Part shown: positions 57,646 through 64,000 of the stretch, one piece after another
Numbering within the stretch: position 1 is the stretch's first letter
How the letters are laid out: each line of letters begins with the position of its first letter
Assembly: GCF_910593785.1 (NCBI RefSeq)
Contig: NZ_CAJVAP010000005.1
Span: forward strand, 62,001 to 126,000
Source of the DNA: Leucobacter soli
Lineage (GTDB): Bacteria; Actinomycetota; Actinomycetes; Actinomycetales; Microbacteriaceae
Direction: 5' to 3'
Length of the DNA: 64,000 nt
Notes under the pieces: model-generated
Seen by the model: only the letters and a program-made list of their open reading frames with translations
What the model was told of the DNA's origin: nothing
Databases searched by the model: none
Program-made: the position numbers and the translations under genes

Positions 57646-58455
57646 TCAGAAGTTGTTGAGCTTCTCGGTGTCGTCCGGGATGACGCCGTCCGCCAGCAGC
57701 GAGGTGCCGAGCCGTTTCAGCGCCGTCAGCGCGACGTTCTGCGGCATCGGTCCATAGGAGATCCGGGCGACGCCCAGCGCCTCGTACTCGGCGGCCGTGA
57801 GCGCACCGGGAAGGCCGATCACGCTCACCTTGCGCAGTCCGATCCCGGCGACCAGGGCTCCGGCCTCGTCGCCGGTGAGCACGCCGGGCACGAACACGCA
57901 CTGCGCCCCGGCGCCGACGTAGGCGCGGCCGCGCGTGATCGCCTCGGCGAGCGCCTCCCCGCGGGGCCGGTCCCCCGCCTTGAGCAGCGCATCGGTGCGC
58001 GCGTTCAGCACGAAGCGCACGTCTTCGCTGTCGCCGGCGTGCACCGCGGCCTCCATGACGTCGACGGATTCCCGCAGCGGGCGCATCCGGTCCTCGATGT
58101 TGGCGCCGCATACTCCGACCGCGATGGCGCGGCGCACCGTCTCGCCCGCGTCGGCGAAGCCGCCGTCGAGATCGGCGGTGACCGGCAGATCGGTGGCCGC
58201 CACGATGCGCTCGAGCGCGGCGATCATCAGGTCGAGAGGGATCCGCTCGCCGTCGGGGTACCCGTGGGCTGCGGCGATGCCGTGCCCGGCTGTGGCGATG
58301 GCCCGGGTCCCGGGAAGTTCCGACACCACGCGCGTGCTGACGGCGTCCCACACGTTGACGACGCGCAGGATCTCCGGGGCGGTGTACAGCTCGGAGAGCG
58401 CGGCGGCGTCGACCGCGACGCGGGCCAGGGACCGGGGGTGTGCATGGGAGGTCAT
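57646..58455 (-). CDS. Isocitrate lyase/PEP mutase superfamily protein
   Basis: 269 aa TIM-barrel enzyme. VNVWDAVSTRVV, TADLDGGF (metal site) and GANIEDR match the PEP-mutase/oxaloacetate-hydrolase-like branch. The KKCGH motif of true isocitrate lyase is missing (GVCGANIED instead), so it is probably a C-C or P-C lyase of unknown substrate. ATG 58455 has TAGCCT ending 7 nt upstream. Confidence 0.9.
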   Translation of the reverse strand: MTSHAHPRSLARVAVDAAALSELYTAPEILRVVNVWDAVSTRVVSELPGTRAIATAGHGIAAAHGYPDGERIPLDLMIAALERIVAATDLPVTADLDGGFADAGETVRRAIAVGVCGANIEDRMRPLRESVDVMEAAVHAGDSEDVRFVLNARTDALLKAGDRPRGEALAEAITRGRAYVGAGAQCVFVPGVLTGDEAGALVAGIGLRKVSVIGLPGALTAAEYEALGVARISYGPMPQNVALTALKRLGTSLLADGVIPDDTEKLNNF

Positions 58456-58461
58456 CCGATC

Positions 58462-58467
58462 AGGCTA
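58462..58467 (-). promoter_or_regulatory. -10 hexamer TAGCCT of the lyase-like gene (leaderless)
   Basis: On the minus strand TAGCCT ends 7 nt before ATG 58455. Confidence 0.6.
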
Positions 58468-58532
58468 ACCCGGCCGGCCGCCGTTCGATAGGCCTTGACT
58501 TCACTGCTCGGCATGCTAGGCCTAGGCGCGCC

Positions 58533-58693
58533 CCCGCGTCGGAGTATTTGGGATTCGAGGGGCCACGTCAATGGCCCATGCCCCGGCCAGCCGCACCAAG
58601 CGATGCATCGCATCGCGCGGCGACGCCGCTTCGGCGCGCCCCGCGCCGAAGTATTGGGGATTCAACGGGCCACGTCAGTGGCCCATCCCCAGC
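58533..58693 (-). repeat. Two copies of a ~50-bp imperfect repeat at the fabG 3' end
   Basis: On the minus strand the fabG stop region (GGGCCACTGACGTGGCCC, then GAATCCC, ATACT and CGCGGGG) recurs about 107 bp downstream as GGGCCATTGACGTGGCCC with the same following words. Both copies encode Gly-Met-Gly-His-stop in the same register. The copies contain a GGGCCA/TGGCCC hairpin. The spacer between them is GC-rich and non-coding. Confidence 0.8.
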
Positions 58694-59385
58694 CCGCCGT
58701 CGACCGGGATGACCGCGCCCGAGATGTACGCGGCGTCGTCGCCGGCGAGGAACGACACGGCGCCGGCGATCTCCGCGACATCGCCGAATCGCCCAGCCGG
58801 GATCGACGAGAGGTACTGCTGCTGCTGCTGCTCGGGCAGCACTGCGGTCATGTCGGTGTCGATGAAGCCCGGAGCGATGACGTTCGCCGTGATGCCCCGA
58901 CCGCCGAGCTCTCGTGTCAGCGACCGTGCGAAACCGACGAGTGCGGCCTTCGACGAGGAGTAGTTGATCTGCCCGGGCGAGCCGTACAGCGCGACGACGC
59001 TCGAGATGAGGATCACGCGGCCGAAGCGACCCTTGAGGAGACCCTTGGCGGCGCGCTTCACGACGCGGAACGTTCCCGTGAGGTTCGTGTCGATGACCTC
59101 GGAGAAATCCTCCTCGCTCATCCGGAGCAGCAGGGTGTCCCGAGTGATGCCGGCGTTCGCGACCACGACCTCGACCGGGCCGAGCTGCTGCTCGATCTCG
59201 GTGAAGGCGGCATCGATCGATGCGGCATCCGTCATCTCGGCGCGGACCGTCAGCGAGCCCGCCGGACCCTCCCCCGAACGCGCGGTGACGGCGACACGGT
59301 GTCCATCGGCGAGCATGCGCTCGGCGATGGCGTATCCGATGCCCCGGTTGCCGCCGGTGACGAGGACGGTGCGAGAGGTTGCCAT
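58675..59385 (-). CDS. fabG: 3-oxoacyl-ACP reductase-like SDR (FabG)
   Basis: 236 aa. VLVTGGNRGIGYAIAER, VVANAGITRD, the serine in VILISSVVAL and the YSSSKAALVG Tyr-x3-Lys are canonical. VDGGLGMGH at the C-terminus is typical of FabG. It carries a run of five glutamines (PEQQQQQY) encoded by a CTG/CAG repeat. The probable role is NADPH reduction of 3-oxoacyl-ACP in fatty acid synthesis, though other FabG-like substrates are possible. ATG 59385 has the ribosome site AAAGGAT. Confidence 0.92.
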   Translation of the reverse strand: MATSRTVLVTGGNRGIGYAIAERMLADGHRVAVTARSGEGPAGSLTVRAEMTDAASIDAAFTEIEQQLGPVEVVVANAGITRDTLLLRMSEEDFSEVIDTNLTGTFRVVKRAAKGLLKGRFGRVILISSVVALYGSPGQINYSSSKAALVGFARSLTRELGGRGITANVIAPGFIDTDMTAVLPEQQQQQYLSSIPAGRFGDVAEIAGAVSFLAGDDAAYISGAVIPVDGGLGMGH

Positions 59386-59434
59386 GACTGATCCTTTCCT
59401 TGGCTGCGCCCAGCCTACCGGCAGCCGACGGGAC

Positions 59435-59440
59435 TAAAAT
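59435..59440 (+). promoter_or_regulatory. -10 hexamer TAAAAT of the DUF3099 gene (leaderless)
   Basis: TAAAAT ends 8 nt before GTG 59448 and drives the DUF3099-hypothetical-SURF1-cutinase unit. Confidence 0.6.
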
Positions 59441-59447
59441 CGACGGT

Positions 59448-59825
59448 GTGGAGCGGCAGTACGAGGTGACGTCCGTCGGGGTGAACCCGGCGGAGGATCG
59501 TGCGCACCGCATGCGTGTCTACTTCACGGCGATGACGATCCGCATCGCCTGCGTCGGCTCGCTCTTCTTCGTACGAGGCTGGTGGATCCTGCTCGTCGGC
59601 GTGGCCGCCGTGATCCTGCCCTATTTCGCCGTGATCGTGGCGAATCAAGCCGCACCGGGGGTCGGGACGCGTCCGGAGCCGCCCACGCCGCTCGAACTGA
59701 CCGGCCGGAGCAGCCCGGCCGAGGACTCGTCGTCCACGCCTGCTTCGGAACAGCTCCTCGTCGTGGACGCTCCTGCCGAGCGGCGCGCCGGAGGGCCGGC
59801 GACCGTCGATGGGGAGGCCGCGTGA
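59448..59825 (+). CDS. DUF3099 membrane protein
   Basis: 125 aa. SVGVNPAEDRAHRMRVYF followed by two transmembrane helices (about 30-70) is typical of actinobacterial DUF3099, and the C-terminal third is acidic and disordered. Function unknown. GTG 59448 fits the leaderless promoter. Overlaps the next gene by 4 nt (GTGA). Confidence 0.85.
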   Translation: MERQYEVTSVGVNPAEDRAHRMRVYFTAMTIRIACVGSLFFVRGWWILLVGVAAVILPYFAVIVANQAAPGVGTRPEPPTPLELTGRSSPAEDSSSTPASEQLLVVDAPAERRAGGPATVDGEAA

Positions 59826-60082
59826 GCGGTTCGCTCGCGGCGTCGCTCGGAGGAGCGCCCGCCCTGACCTACGAGTGCTCGCGCGCCGGCTGCCGTGAAG
59901 CGGCCGGCCAGGCGATCCGTTGGCGGAACCCGAAGATCCATGCCGAGGATCGCTGGAAGACGTGGCTCGCCTGCGACGAGCATCTCGAGTTCCTGCGGGA
60001 GTTCCTCGCGGCGCGCTCGTTCCCGCTCGAAGTCGTCCCGGTTGCGGAGCTGTCCGACCGCGCGACGGAGGGTGGACGATGA
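59822..60082 (+). CDS. Small conserved hypothetical protein with Cys/His motif
   Basis: 86 aa. CSRAGCREAAGQAIRWRNPK and WLACDEHLEFLREFL place two cysteines, then a Cys-x2-His, in a pattern that could bind zinc. No signal or membrane segment. It is translationally coupled on both sides (GTGA with DUF3099, ATGA with SURF1), so it belongs to the SURF1 operon. Family function unknown. Confidence 0.78.
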   Translation: MSGSLAASLGGAPALTYECSRAGCREAAGQAIRWRNPKIHAEDRWKTWLACDEHLEFLREFLAARSFPLEVVPVAELSDRATEGGR

Positions 60083-60945
60083 ACGGGAGGCCGCCCGGCA
60101 CGACCGACACGGGTTGGGGGTTCCTGCGGAGCCGTCGGTGGCTCGGCTATTTCGCGCTGTTCACCGTATTCGCCGTCGTCTGCGTGCTGCTCGGAAACTG
60201 GCAGTTCGCCCGGCGAGCCGAAGCCCGCGCCGAGATCGACCGCATCGACCGGAACTACGACTCCGCGCCCATCGACCTGGCCGAGGCCGTGCCGCAGCGA
60301 GACGGCTTCGACGAGGACACGTGGAAATGGCAGACCGTCGAACTGAGCGGCTCGTACATCGACGAACCGCTGCTGGCGCGAAACCGCCCGGGCCCCGACG
60401 GCGTCGGATCCGCTCTGGTCCAGCCGTTCCGGCTCGACGACGGAAGCGTGGTCTTCGTCGATCGCGGTTGGGTCCACGTCTCCGGCACCGACGAGGCGCC
60501 GGCCGCGCTGCCGGTCGCGCCGACGGGCGAGGCGAGCGTGCTGGTACGCCTGCGCGCGAGTGAGCCGGAGGTTGCGGGAAGCAGCGCGTCGAAGCGCTCC
60601 GTTCCGAGCATCAATGCGCCGATGCTCGCCGAGTTGACCGGTACCGACGACACTGCGTATCTCGCCGTGTTCGGGCAACTGGTGAGCGAGACGCCGACTG
60701 GCGAGACAGGAGTGCTCGCCGAACGGCCCGAGCGGGACGAGGGCCCGCACCTCTCCTACGCCCTGCAGTGGTACGTCTTCATCATCATCGGCGGCGCGGG
60801 CATGGCCTACGGTGCTCGGCAGGATCATCGTGCGCTCGCCGGGAACGAGTCGGCCCGAGAAGAGGCGGATCTGCGCCGTGCCGAGCGGCGACGCCGACGC
60901 GGGCCGAGCGACGCGGACATCGAGGACGCCCTGCTCGATGGCTGA
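60079..60945 (+). CDS. SURF1 family cytochrome oxidase assembly protein
   Basis: 288 aa. An N-terminal transmembrane helix ending in LGNWQFARRAEARAEI, the LLARNRPGPDGVGSALVQPF segment, VFVDRGWV and a second helix near the C-terminus (ALQWYVFIIIGGAGMAYG) are the SURF1 hallmarks. It helps insert heme a into oxidase subunit I, here presumably CtaD encoded 24 kb away. The C-terminal tail is charged. Confidence 0.93.
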   Translation: MNGRPPGTTDTGWGFLRSRRWLGYFALFTVFAVVCVLLGNWQFARRAEARAEIDRIDRNYDSAPIDLAEAVPQRDGFDEDTWKWQTVELSGSYIDEPLLARNRPGPDGVGSALVQPFRLDDGSVVFVDRGWVHVSGTDEAPAALPVAPTGEASVLVRLRASEPEVAGSSASKRSVPSINAPMLAELTGTDDTAYLAVFGQLVSETPTGETGVLAERPERDEGPHLSYALQWYVFIIIGGAGMAYGARQDHRALAGNESAREEADLRRAERRRRRGPSDADIEDALLDG

Positions 60946-61873
60946 ACTGCTCCTGCTGCGCCGGAAACCCCGCGCCGTCGTGTTCGCCGCGCTGCGGCGT
61001 GCCCTGATCGGTGCGGTGATCTGCGGTGCGATCGTCGCGACGGCGGCCGGGTGCGCGTCGAAGCCGGATCCGGAAAGCACCCGCGCGGACCTGTCCGAGG
61101 TCACCGAGGCCCCGATGGCCCCGGAGGAGATCGACGAGTACGACGCGACGCTGCACCCGGATCCGATGGTCGACGCCGTCGACTGCACGCCCTATCTGGT
61201 GGTCACATCGCGAGGCACCGGCGAAGGGGCGAGCGGGCAGCTGCTCTCCCCCGTGGTGCGCATGATCGCCGAGTCCCGGCCCGACGAGGTGCAGACCGTC
61301 GACCTCGACTACCCGGCCGACGCCGAGGTCAAGATCGGTGCCACGCGCGGCGCGCGGATCCTGATCGACACGCTCAACGTGCAGGCCGACGCCTGCCCGG
61401 AGCAGCGCTTCATCCTGCTCGGCTACTCCCAGGGCGCGCTCATCGTCGGTGACGCCATCGCCTCGCCCGAGGTCCGGCTCATCGGCGCGTCGGTCGGGGA
61501 ACTCGCGCCGGACGCGGCGGAGCGCGTGCTCGCGGTCGTGCTCTACGGCGATCCGAGGTTCCGCGGTGCGGAAAGCTACGACGTCGGGGACTTCGACCCG
61601 AGTGTCAACGGTGTGCTGCCGAGACCGGCAGGCAGCCTGGACGCTTTCGCCGATCGGCTGCGGGACTACTGCGTCTCGGGCGACATCGTCTGCCAGAGCG
61701 GTTTCGATCTCGATGAGAGCGGTCACGTCGCCTACTACTCGAACGGGATGCAGCAGGACGGCGCCGCCTTCGTCATCACCCGGCTCGGCCCGCCGGAGTC
61801 GGCCGAAGATGACGCCGCGCCGTCGAAGGGGCGGACTCCCGTGGGCGGCGCCGAGCCCGACGAGAGCGACTGA
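60938..61873 (+). CDS. Cutinase-family secreted lipoprotein hydrolase
   Basis: 311 aa. A signal with a possible lipobox (TAAGC, C39) precedes a cutinase-like alpha/beta-hydrolase domain with DCTPYLVVTSRGTGEG, the nucleophile motif LLGYSQGA, a DYCVSGDIVC acid loop and GHVAYY histidine. Four or more cysteines could form disulfides. Likely an extracellular esterase or lipase. It overlaps SURF1 by 8 nt. Confidence 0.88.
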   Translation: MAELLLLRRKPRAVVFAALRRALIGAVICGAIVATAAGCASKPDPESTRADLSEVTEAPMAPEEIDEYDATLHPDPMVDAVDCTPYLVVTSRGTGEGASGQLLSPVVRMIAESRPDEVQTVDLDYPADAEVKIGATRGARILIDTLNVQADACPEQRFILLGYSQGALIVGDAIASPEVRLIGASVGELAPDAAERVLAVVLYGDPRFRGAESYDVGDFDPSVNGVLPRPAGSLDAFADRLRDYCVSGDIVCQSGFDLDESGHVAYYSNGMQQDGAAFVITRLGPPESAEDDAAPSKGRTPVGGAEPDESD

Positions 61874-61883
61874 GCATCCGGCC

Positions 61884-63482
61884 CTACGCCAGCTCGATCA
61901 GCTCGAGGTACTCCTTCGACCAGTGATCCTCGGTCCCCTCCGGCATGATGAGCACGCGCTCGGGGTTCAACGCCTCGACGGCTCCGGGATCGTGCGATAC
62001 CAGCACCACGGCGCCGGAGAAGTTCGCGAGCGCGTCGAGCACCTCTTCGCGGCTCGCCGGGTCGAGGTTGTTCGTCGGCTCGTCGAGCAGCAGCACGTTC
62101 GCGCTCGAAACGACGAGCATGGCGAGCGCGAGGCGCGTCTTCTCCCCGCCAGAGAGCACCCCGGCGGGCTTGTGCACGTCGTCTCCCGTGAACAGGAACG
62201 AGCCGAGCACCTTGCGCGCCTCCGTCTCGGTCAGATGCCGCGACACCGAGATCATGTTCTGCAGCACGCTCGCCTTCACGTCGAGCGTCTCGTGCTCCTG
62301 CGCGTAGTAGCCGATCTTGAGGCCGTGCCCCGGTACCAGGCCGCCGGTGTCGGGCTCGTCGATCCCGGCGAGCAGGCGCAGCAGCGTCGTCTTGCCGGCA
62401 CCGTTCAACCCCAGCACGACGACCTTCGATCCGCGGTCGATCGCGAGGTCCACGCCGGCGAAGATCTCGAGCGATCCGTACGACTTCGAGAGGCCCGAAG
62501 CCTGCAGCGGTGTCTTTCCGCAGGGGGCGGGATCGGGGAAGCGCAGCTTGGCGACGCGGTCGACCCGCCGTTCATCCTCGAGGCCCGAGAGCATCTTCTC
62601 CGCACGCGCCACCATCTGGTGCGCGGCAGCGGCCTTCGAGGCCTTCGCGCCGAACCTTGCCGCCTGATCCTTCAGGGCCGATGCCTTCTTCTCGACGTTC
62701 GCCCGCTCCTTCCGGCGCCGTTCCTCGTCGGCAGCCCGCTGCCGGAGGTAGAGGCGCCACCCCATGTTGTAGACGTCGATCACCTGACGGTTCGCGTCGA
62801 GGTAGAAGACGCGGTTCACGGTCTCCCCCACCAGGTCGATGTCGTGGCTGATCACGATCACGCCGCCGCGGTAGGTCTTGAGGAACTCCCGCAGCCAGAC
62901 GATGCTGTCGGCGTCGAGGTGGTTGGTCGGCTCGTCGAGGATCATCGTGTCTGCGTCGCTGAAGAGGATCCGTGCGAGCTCGATGCGTCGGCGCTGACCG
63001 CCCGAGAGGGTCCCGAGCGGCTGGTCGAGCACCCGATCGGGCAGGCCGAGATTGTGCGAGATCGAGGCCGCTTCCGCCTCCGCGGCATAGCCGCCGAGCG
63101 CCTGGAAGCGATCGGTCAGGTTTCCGAAGCGCTTCATCGCCTTCTCGGCGACCTTCGGATCGTCCGAGGCCATCTCCTCCGAAGCGCGGGCGATGTTCTT
63201 CGTCAGAGTGCCGAGGCCGCGGGCATCGAGGATCCGGTGCCGCGCGAGCTGCTCGGGGTCCCCCGAGCGCGGATCCTGCGGGAGGAAGCCGAGCTCCCCG
63301 CTGATCGCGACACTGCCTTCGGCGGGCTGCAACTCACCCGAGAGGGTACGCGTGAGCGTGGTCTTGCCGGCGCCGTTGCGCCCGACAAGACCGATCTTGT
63401 CCCCCGGATTGACACGGAAGGTCACCCCGCTCATGAGTCGGCGGGCGCCGACGTCGATGGCGAGGTTCTCTACGGTGATCAA
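61884..63482 (-). CDS. ABC-F family ATPase (translation factor type)
   Basis: 532 aa with two ATPase domains: GLVGRNGAGKTTLTRTLSG with signature LSGGQRRR, and LGLNGAGKTTLLRLLAG with signature LSGGEKTR. They are joined by a basic linker (YLRQRAADEERRRKERANVE). ABC-F proteins act on ribosomes. The start is TTG 63482, which overlaps the stop of the preceding gene (TTGA) and gives MITVENLAIDVGARRLM, the usual family N-terminus. Confidence 0.92.
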   Translation of the reverse strand: MITVENLAIDVGARRLMSGVTFRVNPGDKIGLVGRNGAGKTTLTRTLSGELQPAEGSVAISGELGFLPQDPRSGDPEQLARHRILDARGLGTLTKNIARASEEMASDDPKVAEKAMKRFGNLTDRFQALGGYAAEAEAASISHNLGLPDRVLDQPLGTLSGGQRRRIELARILFSDADTMILDEPTNHLDADSIVWLREFLKTYRGGVIVISHDIDLVGETVNRVFYLDANRQVIDVYNMGWRLYLRQRAADEERRRKERANVEKKASALKDQAARFGAKASKAAAAHQMVARAEKMLSGLEDERRVDRVAKLRFPDPAPCGKTPLQASGLSKSYGSLEIFAGVDLAIDRGSKVVVLGLNGAGKTTLLRLLAGIDEPDTGGLVPGHGLKIGYYAQEHETLDVKASVLQNMISVSRHLTETEARKVLGSFLFTGDDVHKPAGVLSGGEKTRLALAMLVVSSANVLLLDEPTNNLDPASREEVLDALANFSGAVVLVSHDPGAVEALNPERVLIMPEGTEDHWSKEYLELIELA

Positions 63483-63865
63483 ATAGCGAACCCGAGCGCG
63501 CGCATCATGTCGCGGCCGTCCTCGGTGATGCGCTCGGGCGTCCACGGCGGCATCCACACCCAGTTGATGCGGAACGCCCGGACGAGCCCGTCGAGTGCCT
63601 CGGCGATGTCGTTCTCGATCACGTCAGTGAGCGGGCAGCCGGCACTGGTGAGCGTCATCGAGATGACGAGTGCGTCGTGCTCCTCGTCGAAGGCGAGATC
63701 GTAGATCAGGCCCAGGTCGACGATGTTGACGCCGAGCTCGGGATCGCTGACGTCCTTCAGCGCCTCGAGCGCCTGCTCCTTGAACTCGGGATCGATCGAG
63801 GTCATGATCGTCGCCGGTCCGATCGTGTTCTCGGAGGCGACGACGTCGTTCGCGTCTGCAGTCAT
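63479..63865 (-). CDS. SufT/MIP18-type metal-sulfur cluster assembly factor (DUF59)
   Basis: 128 aa. DPELGVNIVDLGLIYD and TSAGCPLTD (with the conserved cysteine) are typical of actinobacterial SufT/PaaD-like proteins that end the suf operon. The gene lies 18 nt after sufC but has its own TAGGCT ending 7 nt before ATG 63865. Confidence 0.94.
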   Translation of the reverse strand: MTADANDVVASENTIGPATIMTSIDPEFKEQALEALKDVSDPELGVNIVDLGLIYDLAFDEEHDALVISMTLTSAGCPLTDVIENDIAEALDGLVRAFRINWVWMPPWTPERITEDGRDMMRALGFAI

Positions 63866-63871
63866 ACGGCT

Positions 63872-63877
63872 AGCCTA
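63872..63877 (-). promoter_or_regulatory. -10 hexamer TAGGCT of the DUF59 gene (leaderless)
   Basis: On the minus strand TAGGCT ends 7 nt before ATG 63865, inside the 18-nt gap after sufC. Confidence 0.55.
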
Positions 63878-63883
63878 CGCGCC

Positions 63884-64000
63884 TCAGGCCGCGTCCACGA
63901 GGTAGCGGTCGTAACCCTCTTCCTCGAGACGATCGGCGAGCTCCGGGCCGCCCTCCTCGGCGACGCGCCCGTTCACGAACACGTGCACGAAGTCGGGCTT
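63884..64000 (-). CDS. sufC: Fe-S cluster assembly ATPase SufC, C-terminal end (runs off the right edge)
   Basis: The last 38 residues are visible: KPDFVHVFVNGRVAEEGG, then ELADRLEEEGYDRYLVDAA and a TGA stop. This is the characteristic SufC C-terminus. It precedes the SufT-like gene, as in other actinobacterial suf operons. Confidence 0.9.
   Translation of the reverse strand, partial: KPDFVHVFVNGRVAEEGGPELADRLEEEGYDRYLVDAA

Noticed and set aside
58816-58830. CTG/CAG trinucleotide run in fabG
   Set aside because: Only five units coding a short Gln run in a surface loop. Noted as a curiosity but too short to support a repeat-mediated function.

Overview
The window is high-GC actinobacterial chromosome, most probably from a Microbacteriaceae (Leucobacter- or Microbacterium-like) species. 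The lineage call rests on a mycothiol ligase (mshC), RbpA, a fused PafBC regulator, the qcrCAB/ctaE and ctaC-ctaD-ctaF respiratory genes with the actinobacterial four-helix subunit CtaF, a divergent ctaE/trpD pair, and DUF3043 and DUF3099 membrane proteins. Genes are packed tightly, often with ATGA or GTGA overlaps. I see no insertion sequences, prophage, CRISPR arrays, rRNA or tRNA genes. About twenty genes carry a TANNNT -10 hexamer ending 7-8 nt before the start codon, the signature of leaderless transcription.

Layout: 0-2.4 kb is a small redox module: a MarR-type regulator running off the left edge, an F420/NADP reductase-like protein, a CatE-like VOC protein and an FMN reductase, with a long inverted repeat as the likely operator. 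2.6-9.3 kb holds housekeeping enzymes: M20 peptidase, uppP, mshC, a PAC2 protein, a HAD hydrolase and trmI. 9.4-17.8 kb is a lipoprotein, fused pafBC, tatC, a HelY-type helicase, lnt and rbpA. 17.9-25.2 kb has an unusual SDR and the glutamate synthase operon gltBD. 25.3-34.5 kb has an NAD(P)-binding protein, a methyltransferase, hisD-nrdR-pyrD, a moeB-moaE/moaA molybdopterin group, a DUF3043 protein and an Fe-S insertion protein.

34.6-43 kb encodes most of the aerobic respiratory chain: ctaC-ctaD-ctaF on the plus strand and ctaE-qcrC-qcrA-qcrB on the minus strand, separated by a GNAT gene, a TetR gene and a strong bidirectional terminator. A SURF1 assembly factor lies further right at 60 kb. 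trpD, a fused CDP-glycerol glycerophosphotransferase/glycosyltransferase, and a DGPF-protein plus ECF42-type sigma factor pair follow to 48.7 kb. The sigma pair is preceded by a sequence fitting the known ECF42 promoter. 48.7-52 kb holds tag, two DUF1801 proteins, a DHFR-like protein, and a TetR-DoxX pair behind two adjacent palindromes.

At 52,077-52,104, in a convergent AT-rich gap, is a 28-bp sequence that closely fits the actinobacterial chromosome-dimer resolution site dif. Gene orientation shifts from mostly plus on its left (37 plus, 12 minus) to mostly minus on its right (10 minus, 6 plus), which would place the replication terminus here. The right end (52-64 kb) has a PAP2 phosphatase, TrmH methyltransferase, hydrolase, exonuclease, L31 type B, ABC ATPase, serB, an isocitrate lyase-superfamily enzyme, fabG followed by a partial repeat of its own 3' end, a DUF3099/SURF1/cutinase cluster, an ABC-F protein, a SufT-like protein and the end of sufC.
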